Assembly (NCBI GenBank): GCA_963785065.1 | Contig: CAWATX010000002.1 | Coordinates: 1,178,001 to 1,242,000, forward strand | Direction of reading: 5' to 3' | Origin: CAVSRC01 sp963785065 | Lineage (GTDB): Bacteria > Pseudomonadota > Alphaproteobacteria > Rhizobiales > Kaistiaceae | Length of the DNA: 64,000 bases | In this document: piece by piece, positions 34,565 through 42,954 of the stretch | Layout: every line of letters starts with the position of its first letter | Numbering within the stretch: the stretch's first letter is position 1 | Translations under genes and position numbers: made by a program | Notes under the pieces: model-generated | What the model was told of the DNA's origin: nothing | Seen by the model: the letters and a program-made list of their open reading frames with translations, nothing else | Database searches by the model: none

Positions 34565-35029
34565 ATGCCGGGTGAATACGCGCCGAAATCGTCACCGCGC
34601 CACGCGCCGGAGATCGACCTCGGCAGCTACCTGCCCAATCGCGCGCCGGCGCCGAGGCCCGCGCCGGCACCATCGATGCCCTCGGCCGTCACCGCCATGC
34701 ACGCCGCCATCGGCCGTCTCGAACAGACCATCGCCGTGGAGATCGCCGCGCTCAGCGAGAACCGCCCTGCCGACTTCGCCGACATCAACCGGCGCAAGAG
34801 CCAGAGCCTGCTGGAGATCACCCGGCTCGCCCGGACCCTTCCTCTCGGCAGCAAGGGCCAGCTCGAGCCGCGCCTCAGAGCCCTGAGCGACGCGCTTGCC
34901 ACCGACCACCGCCTGCTCGGTCTGCACCTGGCCGCGAGCCGGCAGATCTCCGATCTGATGATCGGCGTACTGCACGAGGCCGAATCGGACGGGACCTACG
35001 GCCAGACGCGCTCGCGCCACCGGATCTGA
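34565..35029 (+). CDS. FlgN-like helical protein (putative chaperone)
   Basis: 154 residues. A Pro/Ala-rich N-terminal third is followed by a helical body: MHAAIGRLEQTIAVEIAALSENRPADFADINRRKSQSLLEITRLAR and a second helix bundle to the C-terminus. The length and the repeated helix pattern with a DFADINRRKSQSLLE-like turn recall FlgN, the FlgK/FlgL chaperone. No other flgN is present. I cannot confirm the family without a profile search. Confidence 0.5.
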   Translation: MPGEYAPKSSPRHAPEIDLGSYLPNRAPAPRPAPAPSMPSAVTAMHAAIGRLEQTIAVEIAALSENRPADFADINRRKSQSLLEITRLARTLPLGSKGQLEPRLRALSDALATDHRLLGLHLAASRQISDLMIGVLHEAESDGTYGQTRSRHRI

Positions 35030-35032
35030 GCC

Positions 35033-35515
35033 ATGGGCGCGACGCTGAAGACCATCGGGCTAGGCGTCTGGGCGATCGTCGTCGCGCTCATCGCCGGCTA
35101 CATGGCCGCGACCTGGAATACCGGCACCACCGTCGCGGCGGTGCGCGCCGAAACCAAGCCGTCGGGCCTGGAATACCGCCATCCGGACGCGATCACCGTA
35201 CCCATGATCTCCGGCGGAGAGTTGCGCGGCTACGTCGTCGCCAAGGTCGTCTTCACCGCCGATGCGGCGGCGCTGCGCGATTCGCCCATCGACCCGCAGC
35301 CTTTCGTCATCGACGAGGCCTTCCGCCAGATCTACACCGAGGGCAAGGTCGAGTTCGACCACCTGTCCAAATACAATCTCGACAAGATCACCGGCGACAT
35401 CAAGGACGCGGTCAACAAGCGCCTCGGCACCGACCTCATCAAGGACGTTCTGATTGAAGAGCTGAACTACGTCGACAAGGCGCAGCTCGACAAGCAGCAG
35501 ACCGCCCAGAACTAA
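35033..35515 (+). CDS. Membrane-anchored FliL-like flagellar-cluster protein (putative)
   Basis: 160 residues: one N-terminal transmembrane helix (about 7-27, TIGLGVWAIVVALIAGYMAAT) and a periplasmic domain with ELRGYVVAKVVFTADAAAL, then a helix of the form KYNLDKITGDIKDAVNKRLG and a final strand DLIKDVLIEELNYVDK. This order (N-terminal anchor, alpha/beta domain, C-terminal strand) is that of FliL, though identity is low. It closes the flagellar cluster, 3 nt after the flgN-like gene. Confidence 0.5.
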   Translation: MGATLKTIGLGVWAIVVALIAGYMAATWNTGTTVAAVRAETKPSGLEYRHPDAITVPMISGGELRGYVVAKVVFTADAAALRDSPIDPQPFVIDEAFRQIYTEGKVEFDHLSKYNLDKITGDIKDAVNKRLGTDLIKDVLIEELNYVDKAQLDKQQTAQN

Positions 35516-35558
35516 GCCGGGCGGCCCGCGCCGTTTGAAAAGGGGCTTGCCGCGCCGG

Positions 35559-36236
35559 CTACGACGATGCCTTCGATATGGCCGCGCCCAGCGACTGGAT
35601 GAATGCCTCGCTCGACAGCGTCGCGCCGGATACGATGTCGACATTGGCGCTCTGCGCGCTGATCACCTCGTCGCGCAGCATCGGCAGGGCCTGCCGGTTG
35701 ATGAAGATCGAGGTGCGCCGGTCATTCGGGTATTGCAGCACCTTGATCGACTGCAGACGGCCGCCCTTGATGATCGCCTGGATCTGCATGAGGCCGTAAT
35801 AGGCATCGACCACCGGACCGGTATAGGCACCGTCCTTGTATTGCGACTGCCGCGAGCCAGCGGCCGCCTGCGTTTGCAGCGCGAAACGCGCAACCACCGC
35901 CCCGCCGTCGCGAACGTCGTACTGCGACCCGTTCTTGTCGACCGTGTAGCAATGCTCGGCGCCATTGCCCCACTGCGAGCAGTAGCCGTTGTTCGACAGG
36001 CGCCATGTTCCGTGGGCACCCGATTTCTGCCCCTTGGGAACCGCCTGCGCGCTGCCGTCGCTGTTGAAGGTGAACCAGTATGTAGCGCGGCCGTCCGCGC
36101 TGGTGGCGCTGAACGGTTTGCCGCTGCCGAAGGTACTCCTGATCTGGTTTGCAGTCAGCGGAGCGCCGGCGGCCACCGCCGAGGCGGCACCCGCGAAAAG
36201 AAAGATGGCGGCTGTTGTGAATCCGGTGGCACGCAT
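35559..36236 (-). CDS. Secreted protein with FMN-binding domain
   Basis: 225 residues from ATG 36236. Signal peptide (about 1-22), then a domain (about 25-110) with a GTWRLSNNGYCSQWGNGAEHCYT motif shared with the 121-residue protein at 42528, then an FMN-binding domain (about 130-225). The latter shows YKDGAYTGPVVDAYYGLMQIQAIIKGG and ends VDIVSGATLSSEAFIQSL, where Thr in SGAT is the covalent FMN attachment position in NqrC/RnfG-type domains. Probably a periplasmic flavoprotein. Convergent with the flagellar unit; SD GGGATGG. The frame stays open far upstream, but that part is antisense to the genes there. Confidence 0.75.
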   Translation of the reverse strand: MRATGFTTAAIFLFAGAASAVAAGAPLTANQIRSTFGSGKPFSATSADGRATYWFTFNSDGSAQAVPKGQKSGAHGTWRLSNNGYCSQWGNGAEHCYTVDKNGSQYDVRDGGAVVARFALQTQAAAGSRQSQYKDGAYTGPVVDAYYGLMQIQAIIKGGRLQSIKVLQYPNDRRTSIFINRQALPMLRDEVISAQSANVDIVSGATLSSEAFIQSLGAAISKASS

Positions 36237-36410
36237 GAAACATCCATCCCGATTGGTTCGCTTGGGGATGATCCTAGGCCAGCCTTTCTTGCACCTCGCT
36301 GACAAAACCCACCGCCCCGAGGGCCGGCGAGCCCCGCGCGCCTGTGTCACTGGCCGGCGCCCGCTTGCGCCCCAGATGGCCAGTCGGCGACATCCCAAAC
36401 CAGGAGAAGC

Positions 36411-36965
36411 ATGATGAAATCTCCCATCCTCGTCTGCTTGCTCGCCACCTCGGCGATGGCAGCCACCCCGGCCTTCGCCGCCAACACGATGGCCGCAACC
36501 CCGGCACCCGCCGCGACGCGCGCAGCAACGGCCGCTTCGACCGTGAAGAAGCCCGCCCCGGCGCTCGATTCGATCGTGGCCATGCTTCAGGTCAAGCAGA
36601 GCAACACACTCGGCAAGTACCTGACCGACGGCAACGGCCGGCCGCTCTACATGTTCAGCGCCGACAAGCAGGCCAAGGACGACGTTCTGGCGAAGAGCGC
36701 CTGCACCGGGGCCTGCGCCACGGCCTGGCCGCCGGCCACCATCAAGAACATGCCCAAGTCCGGCAGCGGGATCGACAAGTCCGATATATCCACCATCGCC
36801 CGCGCCGACGGAACCAAGCAGCTGACCTATGACGGCTGGCCGCTCTACCTCTTCGTGCACGATCAGGGCGCCAAGGCACCCATGGGTCAGGCGAAGAAGA
36901 CCTTCGGCGGCGAGTGGCATCTCATCACGCCGAGCGGCGCGATGGTCCAGAAGGGCGTCGGCTGA
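36411..36965 (+). CDS. COG4315-type secreted repeat protein
   Basis: 184 residues: signal peptide (about 1-23), Ala/Thr-rich spacer, and two copies of the PF03640-like unit: TLGKYLTDGNGRPLYMFSADKQ...CTGACATAWPP and ADGTKQLTYDGWPLYLFVHDQ. The two Cys in CTGAC are conserved in the family. Such proteins are periplasmic or surface exposed; their function is unknown. SD AGGAGAAGC precedes tandem ATGs at 36411/36414. A 9-bp stem (37006-37014 with 37027-37035) lies downstream but lacks a T run. Confidence 0.75.
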   Translation: MMKSPILVCLLATSAMAATPAFAANTMAATPAPAATRAATAASTVKKPAPALDSIVAMLQVKQSNTLGKYLTDGNGRPLYMFSADKQAKDDVLAKSACTGACATAWPPATIKNMPKSGSGIDKSDISTIARADGTKQLTYDGWPLYLFVHDQGAKAPMGQAKKTFGGEWHLITPSGAMVQKGVG

Positions 36966-37220
36966 CCCGACGGTCGCCCCGCCCACCGTTTCAATACGCG
37001 ATTGAGGGAAGGGGACCCGCCGGGGCCCCCTTCCCCCGCATGCCCGCCGCCCGCCGCCTTGTGACGCAGTGACTTCGGCCGGCCGCATGTGAAAGATCAG
37101 CCCCAACGATCCCGCCGCCCGGGAAGAGGCGAAGCGCGGCACGAGCGACCTGGAGGGCCAAGACCCGAGGGGAACCGCAGCCGGCCGCGACAAGGGACAT
37201 CGGAGAAGGGCATTCTTGAA

Positions 37221-38762
37221 ATGAACGGCGCCGAAAGTCTGGTCCGCACGCTTCTGGCCGCGGGCGTCGATACCTGTTTCGCCAATCCCGGCACAAGCGA
37301 GATGCATTTCGTCGCCGCCCTCGACCGGGTGCCGGGCATGCGCTGCATCCTGGCTCTGTTCGAGGGCGTGGCGACCGGCGCCGCCGACGGCTACGCCCGC
37401 ATGACCGGCAAGCCGGCGGCGAGCCTGCTCCATTGCGGGCCGGGCCTGGCCAACGGCCTCGCCAACCTCCACAACGCCCGCCGCGGGCGGGTGCCATTGG
37501 TCAACATCACCGGCGACCAGGCGACCTATCACAAGCCGCTCGAGCCGCTGCTTGCCGCCGACACTGAGGGCTTCGCCCGCGGCGTTTCCGGCTGGGTCGG
37601 CACCGCGACGGTGCCGGCGGAGGTCGGACGCCTCGCGGCGCAGGCGGTACAGGCGGCGCGCGTCTGGCCCGGTCAGGTGGCAACGCTGATTCTTCCTTCC
37701 GACACCTCGTGGAACGAAGGCGGCGTTGTGGCTGCGCCCCTGCCCGTTCCCGCCCCTCCGGCGGTCGATGACGCGGCGATCGCCGTCGCCGCGGATGCGC
37801 TCAAATCCGGCGAGCCGGCAATCATCGTGCTGGCTGGCGCTGCGCTCCGCGCCCCGGCGCTCGGGGACGCCCACCGCATCGCCGCCAGGACCGGCGCAAG
37901 GCTGCTGGCGGAGACCTACAACACGCGCATGGAGCGCGGCCAAGGCCGCCATCCGGTTGCTCGCGTGCCCTATCAGGTCGATGCCGGGCACGCCGCCTTC
38001 GCCGATGTGCGCCATGTCATCGTGGCCGGCGCCGCCGATCCCGTCTCCTTCTTCGCCTATCCCGGCAAGCGCGGTCGCTTCCGCCCGCAGGACGCCGCTC
38101 TCCACGTCCTGGCCCGTCCGGACCAGGACGCACCCGGCGCGCTCGCCCGCCTTGCCGACGCGCTCGACGCACCGCCGGCACCGCCGCCGAAATCGGCGCC
38201 GAGGCCGGAGCCGGCCAAGGGTCCGGTGACACCCGAGGCCGTCGCCCAGACACTGGCCGCGCTGATGCCGGAGGGCGCCGTCGTCGTCGACGAAACCGTC
38301 TCCCTCGCCCCTCCCCTCTATGCCGGCACAGCCAGTGCCGCGCCGCACGACTGGCTGCAGCTCACCGGCGGCGCTATCGGCGACGGCCTGCCGCTGTCGA
38401 CCGGCGCCGCCGTCGGCGCCCCCGGCCGCCGCATCATCACCCTTCAAGCCGACGGCTCAGCGCTCTACACCGTTCAGGCGCTGTGGACGCAGGCCCGCGA
38501 GGCCCTCGCGGTCACCACCGTGATCCTCGCCAATCGCCGCTATGCCATCCTGCAGGGCGAACTGCAGCGGGTCGGCGCGACGCCGGGCGCGGCCTCGCGC
38601 ACGCTCTTCGATCTCGGCAATCCCGACCTCGACTGGGTCGCTATCGCCAAGGGTTTCGGCGTCGCCGCGGCAAGGGCCGAGACGATGGAGGAATTTGCCG
38701 CCCTGATGACCCACGCCAACAGTGCGGCCGGCCCGTTCCTGATCGAACTGATGATGCCCTGA
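37221..38762 (+). CDS. Thiamine-diphosphate enzyme, acetolactate synthase large subunit type
   Basis: 513 residues. N-terminal PYR domain with the catalytic Glu E48 (LFEGVATGAADGYARMTGKPA), a middle domain, and a C-terminal PP domain with the cofactor loop LQADGSALYTVQALWTQAREALAVTTVILANRRYAI. The family covers acetolactate synthase, benzoylformate decarboxylase and relatives; the substrate cannot be read from sequence. No small subunit is adjacent. An acetolactate decarboxylase is 5 kb away (43828). Start at 37221 after GAGAAGGG; the open frame reaches 37089 but the extra 44 residues look non-coding. Its 3' end is duplicated at 39623. Confidence 0.82.
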   Translation: MNGAESLVRTLLAAGVDTCFANPGTSEMHFVAALDRVPGMRCILALFEGVATGAADGYARMTGKPAASLLHCGPGLANGLANLHNARRGRVPLVNITGDQATYHKPLEPLLAADTEGFARGVSGWVGTATVPAEVGRLAAQAVQAARVWPGQVATLILPSDTSWNEGGVVAAPLPVPAPPAVDDAAIAVAADALKSGEPAIIVLAGAALRAPALGDAHRIAARTGARLLAETYNTRMERGQGRHPVARVPYQVDAGHAAFADVRHVIVAGAADPVSFFAYPGKRGRFRPQDAALHVLARPDQDAPGALARLADALDAPPAPPPKSAPRPEPAKGPVTPEAVAQTLAALMPEGAVVVDETVSLAPPLYAGTASAAPHDWLQLTGGAIGDGLPLSTGAAVGAPGRRIITLQADGSALYTVQALWTQAREALAVTTVILANRRYAILQGELQRVGATPGAASRTLFDLGNPDLDWVAIAKGFGVAAARAETMEEFAALMTHANSAAGPFLIELMMP

Positions 38763-38766
38763 GGTC
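38740..38766 (+). repeat. 27-bp direct repeat, copy 1
   Basis: Covers the last seven codons and stop of the thiamine-diphosphate enzyme gene plus four bases. Begins TGATCGAACTGATGATG and ends CCTGAGGTC. An identical copy lies at 39623-39649, 883 bp away, with the ankyrin gene between. Confidence 0.9.
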
Positions 38767-38835
38767 AGTGCCTTGTTCGGCCAGCGCGACGGATGCATCC
38801 TCGGTTGGTTGCGTTTCGATTGGGAGGAACGCGCA

Positions 38836-39609
38836 ATGCGGAAGATCGGCTTTCGGGCGCTTTATCTGTCTCTTGCGATCGCGTTGGCCTGTTGCGCCGG
38901 CAGCGCCGCCCACGCCTCCAAACTGGGCGACGCGGTCAGCGCCGGCGATCTTGCCGGCGTCAAGGCGCTGATCGCCGCCGGCACGGACGTCAACAAGGGC
39001 GACATGTTCGGCGCTCCGTTGCATCTGGCCGTTGCGCGCGGCAATGTCGACATCGTCACCGCGCTGCTCGATGCCGGCGCCAATATCGAGGCCGGCGGGA
39101 CCGGCGGTGCCCATCCGCTGCACCTCGCCGCGCTGGCCAATCGCCCGGCGGTGGCCAAGCTTCTCATCGCCCGTGGCGCCGAACTGGAGTCCCGCGACAG
39201 CAACGGCATGACGCCACTTCTCATCGCTGCATCCAACGGCAAGCTTGAGGTCGCTGAGGTGCTGCTCGACGCCGGTGCGGACGTGAACGCCGAGGGCATA
39301 CGCTACCCGTACAACGCCCTCGGGGTTGCCGTCTTCGGCTGCCAGATCCCGATGGCGAAGCTGCTGCTGTCGAAGGGCATGGACATCAATGCGCGCTTCG
39401 ACGACAGGAGCGAGACGCTGCTGTTCCTGGTCGCACCCACGCTTCACCACTCGCCGGCGACACTCGACCAGCGCCTTGCCATGATCGCCTTCCTGCTGGC
39501 CAACGGTCTCGACCCCAACGTCAGGAATAGCGAGGGCAAGAGCGCCTATGACCTCTCGTCCGACCCCAAGGTGCGGGCGTTGCTCGTCGAGCACGGCGCC
39601 AAGGAATAG
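38836..39609 (+). CDS. Secreted ankyrin-repeat protein
   Basis: 257 residues from ATG 38836 (SD GGGAGGA). Signal peptide (about 1-24, ending AAHAS), then about six ankyrin repeats with the NxxGxxPLHLAxxxGxxxIVxxLLxxGA pattern, e.g. GAPLHLAVARGNVDIVTALLDAGANIE and GMTPLLIAASNGKLEVAEVLLDAGADVN. Probably a periplasmic binding protein. It lies between two copies of a 27-bp direct repeat, so it may have been inserted. Confidence 0.85.
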   Translation: MRKIGFRALYLSLAIALACCAGSAAHASKLGDAVSAGDLAGVKALIAAGTDVNKGDMFGAPLHLAVARGNVDIVTALLDAGANIEAGGTGGAHPLHLAALANRPAVAKLLIARGAELESRDSNGMTPLLIAASNGKLEVAEVLLDAGADVNAEGIRYPYNALGVAVFGCQIPMAKLLLSKGMDINARFDDRSETLLFLVAPTLHHSPATLDQRLAMIAFLLANGLDPNVRNSEGKSAYDLSSDPKVRALLVEHGAKE

Positions 39610-39622
39610 GAACGCGCCGTCT

Positions 39623-39649
39623 TGATCGAACTGATGATGCCCTGAGGTC
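39623..39649 (+). repeat. 27-bp direct repeat, copy 2
   Basis: Identical to 38740-38766. Here it is non-coding, between the ankyrin gene and the acyl-CoA synthetase gene, and reproduces the C-terminal codons and TGA of the thiamine-diphosphate enzyme. Confidence 0.9.
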
Positions 39650-39698
39650 TCTACCGGGCTAAATTGGCCCGATCGTTTCGGTTGGATCGACGGGACTC

Positions 39699-41483
39699 AT
39701 GGAAATCGGCGGCTGGCCCAATCTCGTGGCCATGTTTCTGGGCCAGGCGGAAAAGCGCGGCGATCAGCCGTTCCTCTGGGAAAAGGTCGAGGGCACCTAC
39801 CGCCCGATGAGCTGGCGGGCGGTCGCCGGTGAGGCTGCGGCGCTTGCCGCAGCGCTGCAATCCTACGGCCTTGCCCGCGGCGACCGGGTGATGCTGCTCT
39901 CGCAGAATTCGCCGCGCTGGGTGATTGCCGACCTCGCCATCATGGCCGCCGGCGGCGTCACCGTGCCCACCTACACCACCAACACGCCTGCCGATCACGC
40001 CCACATCCTTGCCGACAGCGGCGCCGCGATGGCGATCGTCTCGACCGCCGCCCTGGCGCGTCCCTTCTTCGAGGCGGCACGCAAAGCCAGGGCCATGAAG
40101 CGGGTCGTCGCCATGCAGGCGATGGACGGCATCGACCCCGGCCGCATTGCCCTCACCGCCTGGCCCGAGGCGCTTTCCGCCGGAACGGCCGGCGCCGAAG
40201 CCATCGCCAAGACGGCAGGCGGGACCGAGGCCGGCGCACTCGCCTGCCTCATCTACACCTCCGGCACCGGCGGTGCGCCCAAGGGCGTCATGCTCTCCCA
40301 TCGCGCCATCTTGACCAATTGCGTCGGCGCCACCGACGTCCTCTCCGCCCTTGGCCTCGAAGACGAGGTGTTCCTCTCCTTCCTGCCGCTGTGCCATGCC
40401 TATGAGCATTCGGCGGGGCTCATGTTCCCCATATCGATCGGCGCCCAGATCTACTTCGCCGAACGCATAGACACCCTGACCGCGAACCTCCTCGAGGCGC
40501 GCCCGACGATCATGACCGCCGTCCCTCGCCTGTTCGAGATCATGCGCGAGCGCATCGTGCGCGGCGTTTCGCGGCAGGACCGCGTCCGCGCGCGCCTCTT
40601 CTGGGCGGCCATCGAACTCGGCCGCAAGCGCTACGAAAGCCGCGGCACCATGACCCGCTGGCAGCGCCTGGCCGACAGGGTTGTCGAGCGTCTGGTGCGC
40701 GAGAAGGTGCGCACCCGCTTCGGCGGCCGGTTGAAGGCGCTGGTCTCCGGCGGCGCGCCGCTCAACTATGATGTCGGCCTCTTCTTCACCGCGCTCGGCC
40801 TCCGGCTCCTGCAGGGCTACGGCCTCACCGAGGCGGCGCCGGTGGTCAGCGTCAACCTCCTCACCCGCCCCAAGCTGCGCACGGTGGGCCCGCCAATGAA
40901 GCATGTCGAGGTCCGGATCGCCGACGACGGCGAGGTGCTGGTGCGCGGGCCGCTGCTCATGGACGGCTACTGGAAGCAGCCCAAACACACCGCCGAGGTG
41001 CTGCGTGACGGCTGGCTGCACACCGGCGACGTCGGCGTCATCGACCAGGACGGCTACCTGCAGATCACCGACCGCAAGAAGGACATCATCGTCAACTCGG
41101 CCGGCGAGACGATTTCGCCGCAGCACATCGAGGGCGCGCTGGCGCTGGAACCGGAGATCGAGGTGGCCGTGGCCGTCGGCGACAACCGCCCGCATATCGG
41201 GGCCATCGTCGTGCCTGATCCCGATTACCTGGTTGCCTGGGCCAAGATGAACGGCACCACCGCCGACCTTTCCCAATTGGCCGACAACAAGGACTTCCGC
41301 CGGTCCATCGGCCAAGCCATCGACCGCGCCAACGCCGGCCTTTCGGTGATCGAGAAGGTCAAGCACTTCGTCATCGCCGATCAGCCCTTCACGGTCGAGA
41401 ACGGCATGATGACGCCGACGATGAAGGCGCGCCGCCACATCATCATCAGGCGCTGGGGCGCCGCCGTCGAGCAGATGTACTGA
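39699..41483 (+). CDS. Long-chain acyl-CoA synthetase (AMP-forming)
   Basis: 594 residues, adenylate-forming enzyme activating fatty acids to acyl-CoA. The phosphate loop is IYTSGTGGAPKGVMLSH, where Gly replaces the second Thr of SGTTG. Other motifs: LLQGYGLTEAAPVVSVN, GWLHTGDVGVIDQDGYLQITDRKKDIIVNSAGETISPQHIE. It has the shape of the FadD15/AMP-binding long-chain group. It may have been directly downstream of the thiamine-diphosphate enzyme before the ankyrin insertion. Confidence 0.87.
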   Translation: MEIGGWPNLVAMFLGQAEKRGDQPFLWEKVEGTYRPMSWRAVAGEAAALAAALQSYGLARGDRVMLLSQNSPRWVIADLAIMAAGGVTVPTYTTNTPADHAHILADSGAAMAIVSTAALARPFFEAARKARAMKRVVAMQAMDGIDPGRIALTAWPEALSAGTAGAEAIAKTAGGTEAGALACLIYTSGTGGAPKGVMLSHRAILTNCVGATDVLSALGLEDEVFLSFLPLCHAYEHSAGLMFPISIGAQIYFAERIDTLTANLLEARPTIMTAVPRLFEIMRERIVRGVSRQDRVRARLFWAAIELGRKRYESRGTMTRWQRLADRVVERLVREKVRTRFGGRLKALVSGGAPLNYDVGLFFTALGLRLLQGYGLTEAAPVVSVNLLTRPKLRTVGPPMKHVEVRIADDGEVLVRGPLLMDGYWKQPKHTAEVLRDGWLHTGDVGVIDQDGYLQITDRKKDIIVNSAGETISPQHIEGALALEPEIEVAVAVGDNRPHIGAIVVPDPDYLVAWAKMNGTTADLSQLADNKDFRRSIGQAIDRANAGLSVIEKVKHFVIADQPFTVENGMMTPTMKARRHIIIRRWGAAVEQMY

Positions 41484-41523
41484 CGGCCGGGCGCCGGCCG
41501 CGGGGCACGGACCGCTACCTGGA

Positions 41524-41964
41524 CTACCAGCGGCGGGAGCGGCCGAGATAGTCTTCGGCAGCCTGGCCAAAGGCCGCGCGCAACCGCCGCTCCTCGTCGG
41601 CAATGAAGCGATAGGTGATGATGAACGGAAACGCCAAGGCCGGAACGAATGCCGTGACTGCTCCCAGCACGATCGCCCAGCCGAGCAGCATCGTCGTCAA
41701 TCCCGAATAGATCGGATTGCGGTTGATACGGAAGTGATAGTCGACCAGGAGCACTTTCGGGGTGTGCCGGGGCTCGACCGGTGTTCGCCTCAGCAGGAAC
41801 AGCGCCGCGGCGGTGGCCGCCCAGACGAAGCCCAACGCGAAAACCCCCCAGCCCAGCCATTCGGGCAGGTGGAGCACCGCGACGGGAGCGAACCGGGCGA
41901 GCAGCCAGGAGGCCACTGCGCAGCCGAGAAGCCAGACCGGCGGGAGATCGGGAAAACCCTTCAT
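41524..41964 (-). CDS. Membrane methyltransferase, isoprenylcysteine methyltransferase family
   Basis: 146 residues with about four membrane helices and the family motifs YHFRINRNPIYSG (RNPxYxG) and IADEERRLRAAFGQAAEDYLGRSRRW (EE plus RRW). Members methylate small or lipid substrates using S-adenosylmethionine; the substrate is unknown here. Confidence 0.8.
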   Translation of the reverse strand: MKGFPDLPPVWLLGCAVASWLLARFAPVAVLHLPEWLGWGVFALGFVWAATAAALFLLRRTPVEPRHTPKVLLVDYHFRINRNPIYSGLTTMLLGWAIVLGAVTAFVPALAFPFIITYRFIADEERRLRAAFGQAAEDYLGRSRRW

Positions 41965-42123
41965 CGTCTCAGCATGACCGATTTGTCGGCTCTTGCGCCA
42001 GCCTCGGCATGAAGGCTCCGCCGAGCATGTTTCACAATTTGAAATTCAGCCAAATCGCGGGTTGCGGAAGAGGTGAAGACGCCGCCGGCGACCAGCGGCG
42101 CCTTCCAGGCAATCGAGAAAAGC

Positions 42124-42324
42124 TTACTTCCTGTCCTTGTCGTGATCGACTGGATGCAGGATAGCCAGGAAGAACCCCAAGATCGGGTTCTTGTAGCGCG
42201 GTGCCTTCATGACCTTGACGACCTTGTCGTGGTCTTTGTGCATTGTCGCTGCGCCGGCAGGCGCGCTCACGGCGACAGCAATACCGAGGGCAAGTGCAAT
42301 CGAGGCAGTCCGGAACAAACTCAT
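42124..42324 (-). CDS. Small secreted basic protein, unknown
   Basis: 66 residues from ATG 42324 (SD AAAGGGA). Signal peptide MSLFRTASIALALGIAVAVSAPAGA, then a short His/Lys/Asp-rich tail (MHKDHDKVVKVMKAPRYKNP and HPVDHDKDRK). No known family recognised. The longer frame start at 42459 has no ribosome site. Confidence 0.6.
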   Translation of the reverse strand: MSLFRTASIALALGIAVAVSAPAGAATMHKDHDKVVKVMKAPRYKNPILGFFLAILHPVDHDKDRK

Positions 42325-42527
42325 GGTGTTTCCCTTTGGCGGGCCTTGGCGTCTACCCCGCCGGGACAATATCCGGCGCCAGGCCGCACGGGAAGTCCGG
42401 CTTGGCTGCCGCGCGATGCAACGGGCACGCAAGCCACCACCCGGGGACGGCCAGCGCAATTTAGTCGATTGTTGGTCGGCGCGTTCGGCGCTACTCTTTT
42501 TTGGGGCGCATTGACGGAGTGCAGATA

Positions 42528-42893
42528 ATGCGCGCTACAAGATTTGGGATCGCTTGCGTCGCTGTCTTGGCGGCAGCCTTGCCCGCCTACGCTGCATCGA
42601 ACCTCACGCCTGACAACATCAAAACTACATTCGCGACCGGAAAGCCGTTCCACGGCGTCGCGGTGCCCGGAGGTCGTCGGTATACCCTTGCGCTCGGTGC
42701 CGACGGAAAGGCCGAGATGGTGTTCCTCAACGACAAATCGACAAACAGCGGCACGTGGCGTCTATCGAAGACGGGCTATTGCTCGAAATGGGGCAGCAAG
42801 CCCGAGCACTGCTACACCATCCAAGAGAATGGCAAGAGCTACGACGTGCTCAACGATAAGAGCACGGTAATCGCCCACTGGACGAAGGCGTGA
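42528..42893 (+). CDS. Small secreted protein related to the N-half of the FMN-binding protein
   Basis: 121 residues from ATG 42528: signal peptide (about 1-22), then LTPDNIKTTFATGKPFHG and GTWRLSKTGYCSKWGSKPEHCYTIQ, YDVLNDKSTVIAHW. The same layout and Cys pair occur in residues 25-110 of the FMN-binding protein at 35559. It resembles DUF995-type secreted proteins; function unknown. An earlier ATG at 42501 is less likely because the signal peptide would be extended by nine polar residues. Confidence 0.75.
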   Translation: MRATRFGIACVAVLAAALPAYAASNLTPDNIKTTFATGKPFHGVAVPGGRRYTLALGADGKAEMVFLNDKSTNSGTWRLSKTGYCSKWGSKPEHCYTIQENGKSYDVLNDKSTVIAHWTKA

Positions 42894-42954
42894 CACCTCG
42901 CTGCCGTGCTATGCGGCTGGCGGGAGATTGGGTTTCACGCGCGCTCCTTTGACC

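Noticed and set aside
37006..37035. Terminator after the COG4315 gene
   Set aside because: A 9-bp stem GGGAAGGGG/CCCCTTCCC is present but no T run follows on either strand.
36237..38447. Long minus-strand frame continuing the FMN-binding gene
   Set aside because: Antisense shadow of the COG4315 and thiamine-diphosphate genes; no domain features, and the signal peptide start at 36236 is convincing.
39651..41603. 650-codon minus-strand frame opposite the acyl-CoA synthetase
   Set aside because: Shadow frame; the plus-strand gene has all family motifs.
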